Shown here: positions 36,131 through 49,401 of the stretch, in pieces | Numbering within the stretch: the first letter of the stretch is position 1 | Layout of the letters: each line of letters opens with the position of its first letter | Assembly (NCBI RefSeq): GCF_022637455.1 | Contig: NZ_CP093341.1 | Coordinates: 310,001-374,000 of the forward strand | Length of the DNA: 64,000 nucleotides | From: Lysobacter sp. S4-A87 | GTDB lineage: Bacteria > Pseudomonadota > Gammaproteobacteria > Xanthomonadales > Xanthomonadaceae | Reading direction: 5' to 3' | Translations under genes and position numbers: made by a program | The notes under the pieces: model-generated | What the model was told of the DNA's origin: nothing | The model's input: the letters and a program-made list of their open reading frames with translations, nothing else | The model's database searches: none

Positions 36131-36936
36131 TGGGCTCTTCTAATGACACTGCGCCCGAGATGGGCGCCAGCTGCGGCGTGCGCCTGAAACAGGCTCGCGA
36201 ACAGGCGGGGCTTTCCCAGGAAGAAGTGGCCGCGAGCCTGAAGATTCCGCTGCGGGTGATCCGCCAGCTTGAATCGGGGGATCCGGGCCAGCTCGGGGCG
36301 CCGGTGTTCGTGCGCGGCCAGCTGCGCAGCTATGCACGCCTGCTGGGCATCGACCTGGAAGACCAGCTGCGCCAGAACACCGTCGTCGCGGTCGCTCCGT
36401 CCGAACTGGTCAGCCATACCTACACGCCGCGGTACCGCCACCTGTTCGAACAGGTCACGCGCCGTGCCATCTACATTGTCCTGACCGCGGCGATCGCCGT
36501 GCCGGTCTGGCTGGCGACCCGCTCGCCCCATCAGTCCACCGTCCAGTCGCTGGAAGTGCCGGTGACGCCGGCCTCGCAGGGCGAATTGCCGGCCGCCGCG
36601 CCCGCTCCCACGGGCGTGCAGCGCACCCCGCTGATCGCATCGATGGCGCCCATGCCCGCGGCGTCGGCGCAGGCGAACCTGTCGCTGAACTTCACCGGCG
36701 ACAGCTGGGTTCAGGTGATTGGCAACAACGGCGCCACCCTGGAGCAGGGTTTGCTGGGTGCCGGGCAGCAGCGCAGTTACGGCGCCGGCGAGGTTTCCCG
36801 CGTCGTGCTGGGCAATTCCACTGCCGTGGAAGTGCGGCAGGCGGGCAGGACGGTCGATCTGACGCCGTTCAGCCGCGCGAACGTGGCGCGCTTTACGCTA
36901 TCCTCTGACGGTTCCCTGACGCCGGTCGCTGACTGA
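36127..36936 (+). CDS. rodZ: RodZ-like cell-shape protein
   Basis: Bitopic membrane protein of 269 aa linking MreB to the envelope. A helix-turn-helix domain (about residues 18-75: RLKQAREQAGLSQEEVAASLKIPLRVIRQLESG) is followed by a TM helix at about 114-131, a Pro/Ala-rich periplasmic linker and a C-terminal beta domain (DUF4115: LNFTGDSWVQVIGNNG, then LGNSTAVEVRQAGRTVDL). These are the three parts expected of RodZ. It overlaps pilF by 4 bp. In many relatives ispG and hisS follow, but here yfgM does. Confidence 0.9.
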   Translation: MMGSSNDTAPEMGASCGVRLKQAREQAGLSQEEVAASLKIPLRVIRQLESGDPGQLGAPVFVRGQLRSYARLLGIDLEDQLRQNTVVAVAPSELVSHTYTPRYRHLFEQVTRRAIYIVLTAAIAVPVWLATRSPHQSTVQSLEVPVTPASQGELPAAAPAPTGVQRTPLIASMAPMPAASAQANLSLNFTGDSWVQVIGNNGATLEQGLLGAGQQRSYGAGEVSRVVLGNSTAVEVRQAGRTVDLTPFSRANVARFTLSSDGSLTPVAD

Positions 36937-37045
36937 CTCGCGCGCGGGTCATCCCTCGTCACCGGTCCATGCGGGCCGGTGTTCCTCATTGGGTTCCCGC
37001 CGAAGGGCGGGGGCGACACAGCAGCTTTGGAATGGCAGCTCCCGA

Positions 37046-37675
37046 ATGGCAATAGACGACCTTCTCGACGAACACGAACAAAGCGAGCGCGTCCTGCAGT
37101 GGCTGCGCAACAACGGAGCCGGCCTGATTGGCGGCATCGTGCTCGGACTGGCGGCCATCGGTGGCTGGAAGTGGTGGGAACATCGCGGCGAGCAGGCCCA
37201 GATGGATCTTTCCAACCAGTACCAGGCGGCCCTCGACGCGATCCAGGCGAAGGACAAGTCGGCGGAGGCCAAGGTCAAGGCGCTGGCAGACGGCACCTAC
37301 CGCGACCTGGCTTCACTGGAACTCGCCCGTTCGCAGGTCGATGCGCGCCAGAACGACGCCGCGATCGCCACGCTGCGCACGATCAAGAGCAACGACCCGG
37401 CCATTGCCGAGGTCGTCAACCAGCGCCTGGCGCGGTTGCTGATCGAGGCCAAGCAGGCCGATGCCGCCCTCAAGCTCGTCGCCCAGGGCACCAGTGCCAC
37501 GGCAATGGAAGTGCGTGGCGATGCGCATTTCGCGCTCGGCCAGCTGGACCAGGCACGTACCTCCTACTCGCAGGCGCTGGCGAAGCTTGATGTCGCCTCG
37601 CCGCAACGGCGCCTGATCGAACTCAAACTCAACCAGGCCGGCGGCGCGCCGGCCACGCCCGAGGCCAAGTCCTGA
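37046..37675 (+). CDS. yfgM: YfgM-family ancillary SecYEG/chaperone protein
   Basis: Inner-membrane protein of 209 aa. The N-terminus MAIDDLLDEHEQSERVLQWLRNNG is cytosolic, one TM helix lies at about 22-40 (GLIGGIVLGLAAIGGWKWWEHRG), and the periplasmic part has TPR-like helices (about 60-195). In E. coli YfgM associates with SecYEG and PpiD and passes proteins to periplasmic chaperones. ATG 37046 gives the family start. Upstream in-frame starts lie in the intergenic segment. The stop overlaps the bamB ATG (TGATG), so the two are co-translated, as in E. coli. Confidence 0.88.
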   Translation: MAIDDLLDEHEQSERVLQWLRNNGAGLIGGIVLGLAAIGGWKWWEHRGEQAQMDLSNQYQAALDAIQAKDKSAEAKVKALADGTYRDLASLELARSQVDARQNDAAIATLRTIKSNDPAIAEVVNQRLARLLIEAKQADAALKLVAQGTSATAMEVRGDAHFALGQLDQARTSYSQALAKLDVASPQRRLIELKLNQAGGAPATPEAKS

Positions 37676-38874
37676 TGAAGCACCGCTCGATGCTGCTGCG
37701 TACCTCCCTCGTGCTGCTGTGCGCGGCATCGCTCGCGGGCTGCTCGACGGTCAAGGGCTGGTTCGGCGGCGACAAGAAAAAGGACGATGGCAAGCCCAAC
37801 GAGCCCACCGAACTGACCGACATCACCCCGTCGGTGACCGTCTCCAAGCTGTGGTCGGCCAACGCCGGCAAGGGCGAGGGACGGATGGGCGCGCGCCAGG
37901 GGCCGGTCGTCGCCGATGGTCGTGTCTACGCCGCCGCGATCGAAGGCGGCGTGCATGCCTTCGACCTGCAGAACGGCAAGTCGATCTGGGAATACCGCCC
38001 GGACAAGAAGGTCGAGCTGGGCGTGTCCGGTGGTCCTGGCGTCGGCGAAGGCCTGGTGGTTGTCGGCGGCCTCAATGGCGAAGTGATCGCGCTCGACGCG
38101 ACGACCGGCGAGAAGAAGTGGGAGGCCAAGGTCCCCAACGAAGTCATCGCGGCGCCGGCGATCGGCATGGGCGCGGTGTTCGTGCGTTCCAATGACGGTC
38201 GGGTCACGGCCTTTGATGCCGCCAACGGCGAACGCCGCTGGTTCTGGGTGCAGGAAGTGCCGATGCTGTCAGTGCGCGGCAACGACGCTCCGCAGCTCGG
38301 CCCGGGTTTTGTCTTTATCGGCAACGACGACGGTTCGGTATCGGCGCTGTCGGCAACCGACGGGCGTCCGTTGTGGGAGCAGGCAGTGGGCCAGGGTGAA
38401 GGCCGCACCGAGCTCGACCGCATGGCCGACGTCGATGGCACGCCGGTGCTGGAAGGCACCACGCTGTACGCGACCAGCTTCAAGAAGCAGACGCTGGCCA
38501 TCGATGCGCCGAGCGGCCGTCCGATGTGGCAGAGCGAGCACGGTGGCGCCGGTCGGATCGGCATGGGCAGCGACCGTCTGGTCGTGACCGATTCGGGCAG
38601 CATCGTATTCGGCCTCGACAAGTCCGGCGGCAGCGCCCTGTGGCAGCAGCCGGGCCTGGCCCGCCGCAATGTCACCGGCGCGGCGGTGCAGGGCGATTAC
38701 GCCGTGGTCGCCGACTTCGACGGTTACGTCCACTGGCTCAAGCTCGACAATGGTGAGTTCGCCGCCCGCGAGCGCGTCGGCGGCAAGGCCGTGCGGGCCG
38801 CTCCGGTGGTGGCCGACGGCATCGCCATCATCCAGAACGTGTCGGGCGAACTGACGGCTTTCCGCCTCCAGTAA
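37675..38874 (+). CDS. bamB: Outer-membrane protein assembly factor BamB
   Basis: Lipoprotein of 399 aa that supports the Bam complex in inserting beta-barrel proteins. A signal peptide ends in the lipobox LAGC/STV (Cys near residue 23), followed by a PQQ-type eight-bladed beta-propeller (repeats such as GRVYAAAIEGGVHAFDLQNGK and GKSIWEY). The C-terminus LTAFRLQ closes the last blade. It lies between yfgM and der in the usual order and is followed by a strong terminator. Confidence 0.94.
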   Translation: MKHRSMLLRTSLVLLCAASLAGCSTVKGWFGGDKKKDDGKPNEPTELTDITPSVTVSKLWSANAGKGEGRMGARQGPVVADGRVYAAAIEGGVHAFDLQNGKSIWEYRPDKKVELGVSGGPGVGEGLVVVGGLNGEVIALDATTGEKKWEAKVPNEVIAAPAIGMGAVFVRSNDGRVTAFDAANGERRWFWVQEVPMLSVRGNDAPQLGPGFVFIGNDDGSVSALSATDGRPLWEQAVGQGEGRTELDRMADVDGTPVLEGTTLYATSFKKQTLAIDAPSGRPMWQSEHGGAGRIGMGSDRLVVTDSGSIVFGLDKSGGSALWQQPGLARRNVTGAAVQGDYAVVADFDGYVHWLKLDNGEFAARERVGGKAVRAAPVVADGIAIIQNVSGELTAFRLQ

Positions 38875-38903
38875 GGCCGACCCGCACCAGCTCGAACCCG
38901 GAT

Positions 38904-38942
38904 CGGCCCAGCGCCAGGCGGCGCTGGGCCGTTTCCCTTTTT
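38904..38942 (+). terminator. Rho-independent terminator of bamB
   Basis: A perfect 12-bp stem (38904-38915 with 38920-38931), a 4-nt loop and a TTTCCCTTTTT tail lie 30 bp after the bamB stop. The remaining 175 bp to der hold a smaller inverted repeat (CCAGGCC/GGCCTGG) in the der leader. Confidence 0.88.
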
Positions 38943-39117
38943 GCGACCGGGCGGTCATCATGCGCTGCGTACCGACCTGCCGCCGGCAGGCCCAGCAGCG
39001 GCGCACCGGCCCGGTATCGTCGCCCGCCTTCCCGGGCATGGCCAGGCCAAGCCATTCCAGGCACGGCCTGGTTGATTGATCGCTTTACCCATTCCATTCC
39101 CCATTCGGCTCTCGCCC

Positions 39118-40518
39118 ATGCTTCCGCTAGTTGCCCTCGTTGGTCGCCCCAACGTCGGAAAATCGACCCTCTTCAATGCGCTCACGCGCAGCCGTGACGC
39201 CCTGGTCCATGACGAGCCGGGTGTGACCCGCGATCGCCACTACGGTGTCTGCCGGCCGGAGGGCAAGCAGTCGTTTGCCGTCGTCGATACCGGAGGCATC
39301 GCCGGCGAAGACGAGGGGCTGGCCGGCGCGACGGCGCGCCAGGCCCGGTCCGCGGCCGAGGAAGCCGACCTGGTGTTGTTCATCGTCGACGGCCGCGAAG
39401 GCGCCTCGGCCCTGGATGACGAGATCCTGGCCTGGCTGCGCAAGTCCGCGCGCCCGACCACGCTGGTGATCAACAAGATCGACGGCATCGATGCCCAGGC
39501 CGCCCGCAACGATTTCGCCCGCTATGGCTTCAGCGACGTCATCACCGTGTCGTCGGCACACCGCCAGGGCATCGACGAACTGATCGACCACAGCCTGCAG
39601 CGGCTGCCGGAAGAGGGTGCGGCGACCGAACTCGATTCCGATCCTTCGCGCATCCGCATCGCCTTCATCGGCCGCCCCAACGTGGGCAAGTCGACGCTGG
39701 TCAACCGCCTGCTGGGCGAGGAGCGGATGATCGCCTCCGAAGTGCCGGGCACCACCCGCGATTCGGTCGCCATCGACATGGAGCGCGACGGCCGCCTGTA
39801 CCGCCTGATCGACACCGCCGGCCTGCGTCGCAAGTCGCGCGTCGACGAGGCGGTGGAGAAGTTCTCGATCATCAAGACCCTGCAGGCGATCGAGCAGTGC
39901 CAGGTCGCGGTGATCATGCTCGACGCCGGCGAAGGCGTGACGGACCAGGACGCCAGCGTGCTTGGTTACGCGCTCGACGCCGGCCGTGCCCTCGTCGTGG
40001 CGGTCAACAAGTGGGACAACCAGACCGACTACCAGCGCCAGCAGGCCGAGCAGTTGCTCGCCCGCAAACTGGGTTTTGTCGACTGGGCCGAGGCGGTGCG
40101 AATCAGCGCCAAGCATGGCTCGGGTCTGCGCGAACTGTTCAAGGCGATCCACCGCGCGCACGCTTCGGCAACGCACGAATTCAGCACCAGCGAAGTCAAC
40201 AAGGCGCTGGAAGTGGCTTACGAGACCAACCCGCCGCCGGTCGTGCGCGGGCACGTCCCCAAGCTGCGCTACGCCCACCCGGCAGCCAACAATCCGCCGA
40301 CGTTCGTCGTCCATGGCACGCGCCTGCGCACGCTCAGCGATTCCTACAAGCGCTACCTGGAGAACTTCTTCCGCAAGCGCTTCAAGCTGGTCGGCACGCC
40401 GGTGCGCTTCGTGTTCAAGGAAGGCACGAACCCGTACGAAGGCAAGAAGAACGTGCTCAGTGAGCGCCAGGTCGTCAAGAAGCGCCGCATGATCCGGCAC
40501 GTCAAGCGCGGCAAGTGA
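39118..40518 (+). CDS. der: Ribosome biogenesis GTPase Der
   Basis: GTPase of 466 aa (EngA) needed for 50S assembly, with two tandem G domains, each with its P-loop GRPNVGKST (residues 8-16 and about 184-192), a D-T-x-G motif (VVDTGGI and LIDTAGL) and NKxD (NKID and NKWD). A KH-like domain follows ([14 protein letters not shown], then [25 protein letters not shown]). ATG 39118 gives [12 protein letters not shown], the conserved start. An in-frame upstream ATG would add 14 residues. Confidence 0.96.
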   Translation: MLPLVALVGRPNVGKSTLFNALTRSRDALVHDEPGVTRDRHYGVCRPEGKQSFAVVDTGGIAGEDEGLAGATARQARSAAEEADLVLFIVDGREGASALDDEILAWLRKSARPTTLVINKIDGIDAQAARNDFARYGFSDVITVSSAHRQGIDELIDHSLQRLPEEGAATELDSDPSRIRIAFIGRPNVGKSTLVNRLLGEERMIASEVPGTTRDSVAIDMERDGRLYRLIDTAGLRRKSRVDEAVEKFSIIKTLQAIEQCQVAVIMLDAGEGVTDQDASVLGYALDAGRALVVAVNKWDNQTDYQRQQAEQLLARKLGFVDWAEAVRISAKHGSGLRELFKAIHRAHASATHEFSTSEVNKALEVAYETNPPPVVRGHVPKLRYAHPAANNPPTFVVHGTRLRTLSDSYKRYLENFFRKRFKLVGTPVRFVFKEGTNPYEGKKNVLSERQVVKKRRMIRHVKRGK

Positions 40519-40651
40519 CGTTGTCGCCCGCGTGGCGCGGGTGCCACGTCCATGGATTGCCGCCTGCGGGGAATGACGGGCGAACGGCTTGACGGGTGTT
40601 CACGTGGATGCACGCCACAATAGGGCCTGATCCGCGCGCCACTGGTGGCCA

Positions 40652-41245
40652 ATGAAACCTACGCTTGACCCCGCCCAGGTCACCCTCGGCATCCTTGCCG
40701 GTGGCCGTGCCACGCGGTTGGGTGGTGTCGACAAGGCATGGCTCGAGCGCGACGGATTGGCACAGGTGATCCGTTGGCAGCGCCGCTTCTCGGGCGAGAC
40801 CGCCGCGGTCCTGGTCAGTGCCAATGGCGATACCGGGCGCTATGCCGAGGCCGGGCTGCGCGCTGTCACCGATCGGGTGGCGGGCGGATTGGGCCCGTTG
40901 GCCGGCATCGATGCGTTGGCCGCTGCCTGTTCGACGCCGTGGCTGCTCACCGTGCCGGTCGATCTGGTCGGCGTCAACGAATGCCTGCTGCCGACGCTGG
41001 CATCGGCGGCCGGCAACGTCGGCGCCTTTGCCGTGGACGACGACGGTCCGCAGCCGCTGGTTGCCCTGTGGTCGCTGGAGGCGCTGCAGCCCGCCGCCAG
41101 GGACGCCCTGGCACGCGGCGAGGTGGCGGTTCATGCGCTGCAGGCCTCGCTTGGCATGGCGGCGATACGACTGGACGGCGTACGCTTCGGCAATCTCAAT
41201 ACGCCCGATGACCTGGCCGCGGCCGGCATCAAGCCCCCCAGATGA
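40652..41245 (+). CDS. mobA: Molybdenum cofactor guanylyltransferase
   Basis: Nucleotidyltransferase of 197 aa that attaches GMP to molybdopterin to form the bis-MGD cofactor. The signature LGILAGGRATRLGGVDKAWLERDG is at residues 12-35. D101 in VPVDLVG lies where the metal aspartate is expected. The C-terminus follows the family pattern (FGNLNTPDDL). It precedes moeA with a 4-bp overlap (ATGA) and belongs to a molybdenum cofactor cluster with moeA and moeB. Other steps (moaA-E, mog) must lie elsewhere. Confidence 0.9.
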   Translation: MKPTLDPAQVTLGILAGGRATRLGGVDKAWLERDGLAQVIRWQRRFSGETAAVLVSANGDTGRYAEAGLRAVTDRVAGGLGPLAGIDALAAACSTPWLLTVPVDLVGVNECLLPTLASAAGNVGAFAVDDDGPQPLVALWSLEALQPAARDALARGEVAVHALQASLGMAAIRLDGVRFGNLNTPDDLAAAGIKPPR

Positions 41246-42456
41246 CATTCCCGATTGCATTGCTGTTCGACGACGCGCTCGCCATCGTCCGCGAGGTCGC
41301 GGCGGCGCACCGACTCGAAACCGAAACCCTCGCGCTTTCGCGTACGCATGGCCGTGTCCTCGCCAGTGACGTGCACGCGCCGCTGTCACTGCCGCCCTTC
41401 GACAACAGTGCGATGGACGGCTTTGCCCTGCGCCACCAGGACCTGCGCGATGGCGAGACGACCCTGCATCTGGCGGGCGAACAGTTCGCGGGACGGTCCC
41501 TGGGCCTGCAGGTCGATCCGGGCCAGTGCGTGCGCATCACCACCGGCGCACCGATGCCGGGCGGTGCGGACACGGTCGTGATCAAGGAGAACTGCCGGGT
41601 CGATGGCGATCGCATGACGGTTGTCGGCCACGCGGTCATCGGCTCCAACGTCCGCCGCGCAGGCGAGGACGTAGCGGCCGGTGACCAGGTGCTGCGCGCG
41701 GGCTCATTGCTGACGCCCGCGCGCGTGTCACTGGCTGCCTCGCTGGGGTTGGCGTCGTTGCCGGTGACGCGGCGACCGACCGTGGCGGTGTTCAGTTCCG
41801 GCGATGAGCTGGTCGAACCGGGCATGGCGCTGGCGCAGGGCGAGATCTACGACAGCAACCGTGAACTGCTGATGGGGCTCCTGCGCGCCGACGGCCTTGA
41901 GCCGACCGCCTGGCCGCGCCTGCCTGACGACCCCAGGCGGGTCGAGATTGCGCTGCGCGATGCTGCCTGTGCCTTCGATATCGTGATCACCTGTGGCGCG
42001 GTCTCGGCCGGCGAGAAGGACCACATCCCGGCGGTGCTGGCGCAGTTCGGCCAGACCCACTTCTGGAAGGTGCGGATGAAACCCGGCATGCCGTTGCTGT
42101 TCGGCAGCCTCGACCAGGCACGCGTGCTTGGCCTGCCGGGCAATCCGGTGTCGGTGTTCGCCACGTACCTCTCGTTCGGGCGCGCCCTGATCGACGCGCT
42201 GCAGGGGCGCAGCGACCCGCGGCCGGTCGAACGGGCCCAGCTCGTCGCGCCGATCGACAAAGAGCACCCGCGGCGTGAGTTCATGCGCGCGCGCGTGTTC
42301 TGCGATGACCATGGCGTGCTGCGTGCGGATCCGAACCCGGCAGTCGGCTCCCACCGCCTGCGCGCGGTGGCCGATTCCAATGCGCTGATCGTGATTCCCG
42401 ACGGACCGCAGCGGCTGGCCGCAGGCGAGGTGGTCGAGGTGCTGCGCTATGCGTAG
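41242..42456 (+). CDS. moeA: Molybdopterin molybdenumtransferase
   Basis: Enzyme of 404 aa that inserts molybdenum into adenylated molybdopterin. Family motifs are LPPFDNSAMDGFAL near residue 50, ITTGAPMPGGADTVV, RAGEDV, the MPT-binding TGGAVSAG-like ITCGAVSAGEKD, and KPGMPLLFG, LPGNPVS. The C-terminal domain is present. It overlaps mobA by 4 bp, and moeB begins 34 bp after its stop, so all three are likely co-transcribed. Confidence 0.93.
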   Translation: MTFPIALLFDDALAIVREVAAAHRLETETLALSRTHGRVLASDVHAPLSLPPFDNSAMDGFALRHQDLRDGETTLHLAGEQFAGRSLGLQVDPGQCVRITTGAPMPGGADTVVIKENCRVDGDRMTVVGHAVIGSNVRRAGEDVAAGDQVLRAGSLLTPARVSLAASLGLASLPVTRRPTVAVFSSGDELVEPGMALAQGEIYDSNRELLMGLLRADGLEPTAWPRLPDDPRRVEIALRDAACAFDIVITCGAVSAGEKDHIPAVLAQFGQTHFWKVRMKPGMPLLFGSLDQARVLGLPGNPVSVFATYLSFGRALIDALQGRSDPRPVERAQLVAPIDKEHPRREFMRARVFCDDHGVLRADPNPAVGSHRLRAVADSNALIVIPDGPQRLAAGEVVEVLRYA

Positions 42457-42490
42457 TGGCGCCAGTGCCCAGTGGAGCAATAATGCCGGC

Positions 42491-43615
42491 ATGAACATCG
42501 AAGAGATCTCCCCGACCGAGGCGCTGCGCCGCCTGCGCGCCGGTGCGGTACTGATCGACGTGCGCGAGTCGCACGAGCGCGCCACCGGTTTTGCCGAGGG
42601 CGCCCGCGGTATCGCGAAAGCGGAGTTGGAGGCGAATCCGGGACAGGCACTTCCCGACCTGGATGCCCCCATCGTGCTGATCTGCCAGTCCGGTCGACGT
42701 TCGCTGCAGGCCGCGCAGGCGCTGCAGGAGGCGGGCTATGGCCGGCTGTCCTCGGTCGAAGGTGGCACCACGCGCTGGATCGCCGACGGCCTGCCGCTCA
42801 CCAGGCCCGAGGGCGATTTCGACTTCTACGACCGCTACTCGCGCCACCTGCGCCTGCCGGAAGTGGGCGAGGCCGGACAGCGTCGATTGCAGGCGGCGCG
42901 CATCGCGATGGTCGGCGCCGGTGGACTTGGCTCGCCCGCGGCCTACTACCTGGCCGCGGCCGGCATCGGCACGCTGGTGCTGGCCGACGACGACGTGGTC
43001 GATCGCAGCAACCTGCAGCGACAGATCCTGCACACCGAGGACCGCATCGGCGTGGCCAAGGTGGAGTCGGCGCGCGTGGCACTGTCGGCGCTCAATCCGA
43101 CGGTGACGATCGAGGCGTTCCCGGAACGCATCACGGCGGCCAACGTCGAGCGCCTGATCGCCGACGCCGACGTGGTGATCGACGGTGCCGACAACTTCCC
43201 GGTGCGCTACCTGATCAACGATGCCTGCGTGAAGCTGGCCAAGCCACTGGTCTACGGCGCCGTGCACCGTTTCGAAGGACAGGTCAGCGTGTTCGACGCC
43301 GGGCGCCATCGCGGCCATGCGCCGTGCTATCGCTGCCTGTTCCCCGAGCCGCCTCCGCCGGAGGCCGCACCGAACTGCTCCGAAGCCGGCGTGCTCGGCG
43401 TCCTGCCGGGCGTGATCGGCATGCTCCAGGCCACCGAGGCGATCAAGCTGGTGCTGGGGCTGGGCGATCCGCTGGCCGGTAGGCTGCTGAACTTCGACGC
43501 GCTGGCGATGAAGTTCCGCGAGACGCGCCTGTCGGCCGATCCGGAATGCCCGGTCTGTGCGGCAGGCCGCGAGTTCCCGGGGTACATCGACTACGTGCAG
43601 TTCTGCGCGGGCTAG
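42491..43615 (+). CDS. moeB: MoeB/ThiF-type adenylyltransferase with N-terminal rhodanese domain
   Basis: E1-like enzyme of 374 aa. Residues 1-105 form a rhodanese domain with the persulfide cysteine C65 (VLICQSGRRS). The remainder is a MoeB adenylation domain (VGAGGLGSPAAYYLA near residue 139, RSNLQRQILH, GADNFPVRYL, active Cys in APNCSEAGVLG). Zinc CxxC pairs are CYRC and CPVC. Usually the rhodanese part of MOCS3-type enzymes is C-terminal. Here it is N-terminal. The enzyme likely activates MoaD or ThiS and may supply sulfur. ATG 42491 is preferred because GGAG lies upstream. An in-frame ATG at 42449 overlapping moeA is possible. Confidence 0.88.
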   Translation: MNIEEISPTEALRRLRAGAVLIDVRESHERATGFAEGARGIAKAELEANPGQALPDLDAPIVLICQSGRRSLQAAQALQEAGYGRLSSVEGGTTRWIADGLPLTRPEGDFDFYDRYSRHLRLPEVGEAGQRRLQAARIAMVGAGGLGSPAAYYLAAAGIGTLVLADDDVVDRSNLQRQILHTEDRIGVAKVESARVALSALNPTVTIEAFPERITAANVERLIADADVVIDGADNFPVRYLINDACVKLAKPLVYGAVHRFEGQVSVFDAGRHRGHAPCYRCLFPEPPPPEAAPNCSEAGVLGVLPGVIGMLQATEAIKLVLGLGDPLAGRLLNFDALAMKFRETRLSADPECPVCAAGREFPGYIDYVQFCAG

Positions 43616-43628
43616 CCCCGTGGTGGCG

Positions 43629-44399
43629 CTAGGGCATGAACTGCTGCAGAGCCTGCTCGAATCCCGGATCGGTACCGATCGTGTTGTGGTTGGCCTGGGG
43701 CAGGTCGACCACTTGCGGTGGTCGTCCGAGTGCAGCGATCAGGCGATTGGTGCTGGCGGCCGGAATGACCTGGTCGCGTCCGGCGCGAATGACCATCACA
43801 TCGCCCTGGTAGCGATGCAGGTAGCTGGCTGAATCGAAGCGGTCCTTGACGATCCAGCGCACCGGGAAGATCCGGTAATGCGACTGCGCGACCGCGGCGA
43901 GGCTGTCGAACGGCGCCACCAGTACCAGCCGTGCCACCGGCCGCTGCGATGCGACATAGCTCGCAACGCCGCTGCCCAGGCTGGAGCCGATCACCGAGAT
44001 GGCCTCGCCGGGATGGCGGGTCTGCACTTCGTCGAACACCGCCAGTGCGTCGGCAAACAGTGCCGATTCACTGGGCGCGCCATCGTTCGCGCCATAACCG
44101 CGATACGCGATCAGGTAGATGCTGCGCCCCGGCAGCACGCGCGCGAGTTGCTCGCGCCGGTTCTCGACACGCTCGGCATTGCCGCCGAAATAGATCACCG
44201 GCTCGTGGCGGGCGGGATTGACGACCCAGCCGCGCAGGCGCACGCCATCGCGCTCGATGGCGAAGTTGGTCTGCGCCGCGTCGACGCGCGTTTCCTGCGG
44301 CAGGTAGATCAGCTCGCGCTGCTTGGCGAACAGCCACGCGCAGATACCGGCGTATCCGATTACCGGCAGGGCCGCCCAGCCGAGCAGTTGTTTGCGCAT
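43629..44399 (-). CDS. Alpha/beta hydrolase (ABHD13/BEM46-like)
   Basis: Hydrolase of 256 aa with an N-terminal hydrophobic segment (residues 5-25) that anchors it in the membrane or acts as a signal. The core reads VIYFGGNAERVENRREQ, YRGYGANDGAPSE, the nucleophile elbow GSSLGSGVASYVA (Ser at the second S), RAGRDQVIPAAST (acid) and a late His in LPQANHNTIG. This matches the BEM46/YfhR group of serine hydrolases, whose substrates are unclear. It starts 2 bp after the DUF1244 stop, so the two form an operon. It converges with moeB. Confidence 0.82.
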   Translation of the reverse strand: MRKQLLGWAALPVIGYAGICAWLFAKQRELIYLPQETRVDAAQTNFAIERDGVRLRGWVVNPARHEPVIYFGGNAERVENRREQLARVLPGRSIYLIAYRGYGANDGAPSESALFADALAVFDEVQTRHPGEAISVIGSSLGSGVASYVASQRPVARLVLVAPFDSLAAVAQSHYRIFPVRWIVKDRFDSASYLHRYQGDVMVIRAGRDQVIPAASTNRLIAALGRPPQVVDLPQANHNTIGTDPGFEQALQQFMP

Positions 44400-44401
44400 G
44401 C

Positions 44402-44713
44402 TCAGCCCGCGTGCCTGCGCCGCGCCGCCTCGAATGCGGCCAGCTGTTCGGGAGTCGCCTCTTTCTGGTGCTCGGCCTTCCATTGAGCGAAGGGCATGCC
44501 GTAGATCGCCTCGCGTGCTTCGTCCTTGGTCATCGTGATGCCGCGTTGCTCGGCGGCCTCGCGGTACCAGTCGGACAGGCAGTTGCGGCAGAAGCCGGCA
44601 TGGATCATCAGGTCGATGTTCTGCACGTCGGTGCGCTCGACCATCAAGTGCTGGAGAAGGCGCCGGAAGGCGGCGGCCTCGATCTGGGTGGTTTCGAAAT
44701 CGGTGTCGGTCAT
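44402..44713 (-). CDS. DUF1244 family small protein
   Basis: Small cytosolic protein of 103 aa with the DUF1244 hallmark segment NIDLMIHAGFCRNCLSDWYREAAEQRGITMTKDEAREAIYGMPFAQWKAEHQ. A CRNC pair (C42, C45) and a conserved W-Y suggest a metal or redox site, but no function is known. ATG 44713 follows GGAGGTCCC. The hydrolase gene starts 2 bp after the stop, so the two are co-transcribed. A relation between them is not established. Confidence 0.85.
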   Translation of the reverse strand: MTDTDFETTQIEAAAFRRLLQHLMVERTDVQNIDLMIHAGFCRNCLSDWYREAAEQRGITMTKDEAREAIYGMPFAQWKAEHQKEATPEQLAAFEAARRRHAG

Positions 44714-44828
44714 GGGACCTCCGTCGGGGGCGGAGCGGGGTGGCTGGGTGCCGTCCAAGGGACGGCTGAAAATGCACGGCTGTCGAATAAGCGATAATGC
44801 GCGGCCTCGACTGTAACGCAGCGACCGC

Positions 44829-45728
44829 ATGACCGCCTCGACCCCTACCGCCCGCATCCTCGACGGCAAGCGCATTGCCGACGACCTGCTCGACAACCTC
44901 AAGGCCCGGGTCGACGCGCGGGTCGCGGCCGGCAAGTCGCGCCCCGGCCTGGCGGTGGTGCTGGTCGGCAACGATCCGGCGTCCAGTGTCTATGTCCGCA
45001 ACAAACGGCGGGCCGCGGAAAAAGTGGGCATCCGCGCCATCGACTACGACCTGCCGGCCGACACCGGCAACGACGAGCTGCTGGCCCTGATCGACCGGCT
45101 CAACGCCGACCCGGAGGTCCACGGCATCCTGGTCCAGCTGCCGCTGCCCGACCGCCGCGACGCAACCGGGCTGATCCACCGCATCGATCCGCGCAAGGAC
45201 GTCGACGGCTTCCATCCCGAGAACGTCGGCCACCTGGCCCTGCGCCAGTTCGGCCTGCGCCCGTGCACGCCGCGCGGCATCACGACCCTGCTGGCCTATA
45301 CCGACAAGGCCGTGCGCGGGCAGAGCGCGACGATCGTGGGCGTGTCCAACCATGTCGGCCGGCCTATGGCGCTGGAGCTGCTGATCGCCGGCTGCACCGT
45401 CACCAGTTGCCATAAGTTCACCCCGCCGGAAGTGCTGGAAGCCTCGATCCGCAACGCCGACATCCTGGTGGTCGCGGTCGGTCGCCCGGGCCTGATCCCG
45501 GGCGAATGGGTCAAGCCGGGCGCAGTGGTGATCGACGTCGGCATCAACCGCCTCGACGACGGCCGCCTCGTCGGCGACGTCGGCTTCGCCGCCGCGGCTG
45601 AACGCGCCAGCTGGATCACCCCGGTTCCCGGCGGCGTCGGCCCGATGACCGTGGCGACGTTGATGCAGAACACGCTGGAGGCCGCGGAGGCCGCCGATTC
45701 GGGTCGCGGCTGGTCGCCGGTGTCCTGA
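44829..45728 (+). CDS. folD: Bifunctional methylenetetrahydrofolate dehydrogenase/cyclohydrolase
   Basis: Folate enzyme of 299 aa, converting 5,10-methylene-THF to 10-formyl-THF. The catalytic Lys lies in [11 protein letters not shown], followed by the conserved [31 protein letters not shown], the NADP-binding [14 protein letters not shown] and [15 protein letters not shown]. Length and motifs are standard, with a slightly longer tail ([13 protein letters not shown]). It stands 87 bp before guaB. Both serve purine synthesis, since 10-formyl-THF feeds the purine ring. Confidence 0.95.
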   Translation: MTASTPTARILDGKRIADDLLDNLKARVDARVAAGKSRPGLAVVLVGNDPASSVYVRNKRRAAEKVGIRAIDYDLPADTGNDELLALIDRLNADPEVHGILVQLPLPDRRDATGLIHRIDPRKDVDGFHPENVGHLALRQFGLRPCTPRGITTLLAYTDKAVRGQSATIVGVSNHVGRPMALELLIAGCTVTSCHKFTPPEVLEASIRNADILVVAVGRPGLIPGEWVKPGAVVIDVGINRLDDGRLVGDVGFAAAAERASWITPVPGGVGPMTVATLMQNTLEAAEAADSGRGWSPVS

Positions 45729-47273
<1,545 letters not shown>

Positions 47274-47327
47274 TGCCCGCGCCGTCCGGCGTTTGTTTGC
47301 CCAGCGACTTTGCCCTGCCGAAATCCG

Positions 47328-49399
<2,072 letters not shown>

Positions 49400-49401
49400 C
49401 C

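Noticed and set aside
40589-40621. TTGACG and CACAAT before mobA as a promoter
   Set aside because: The spacing is 21 bp, too long for a normal sigma-70 promoter.
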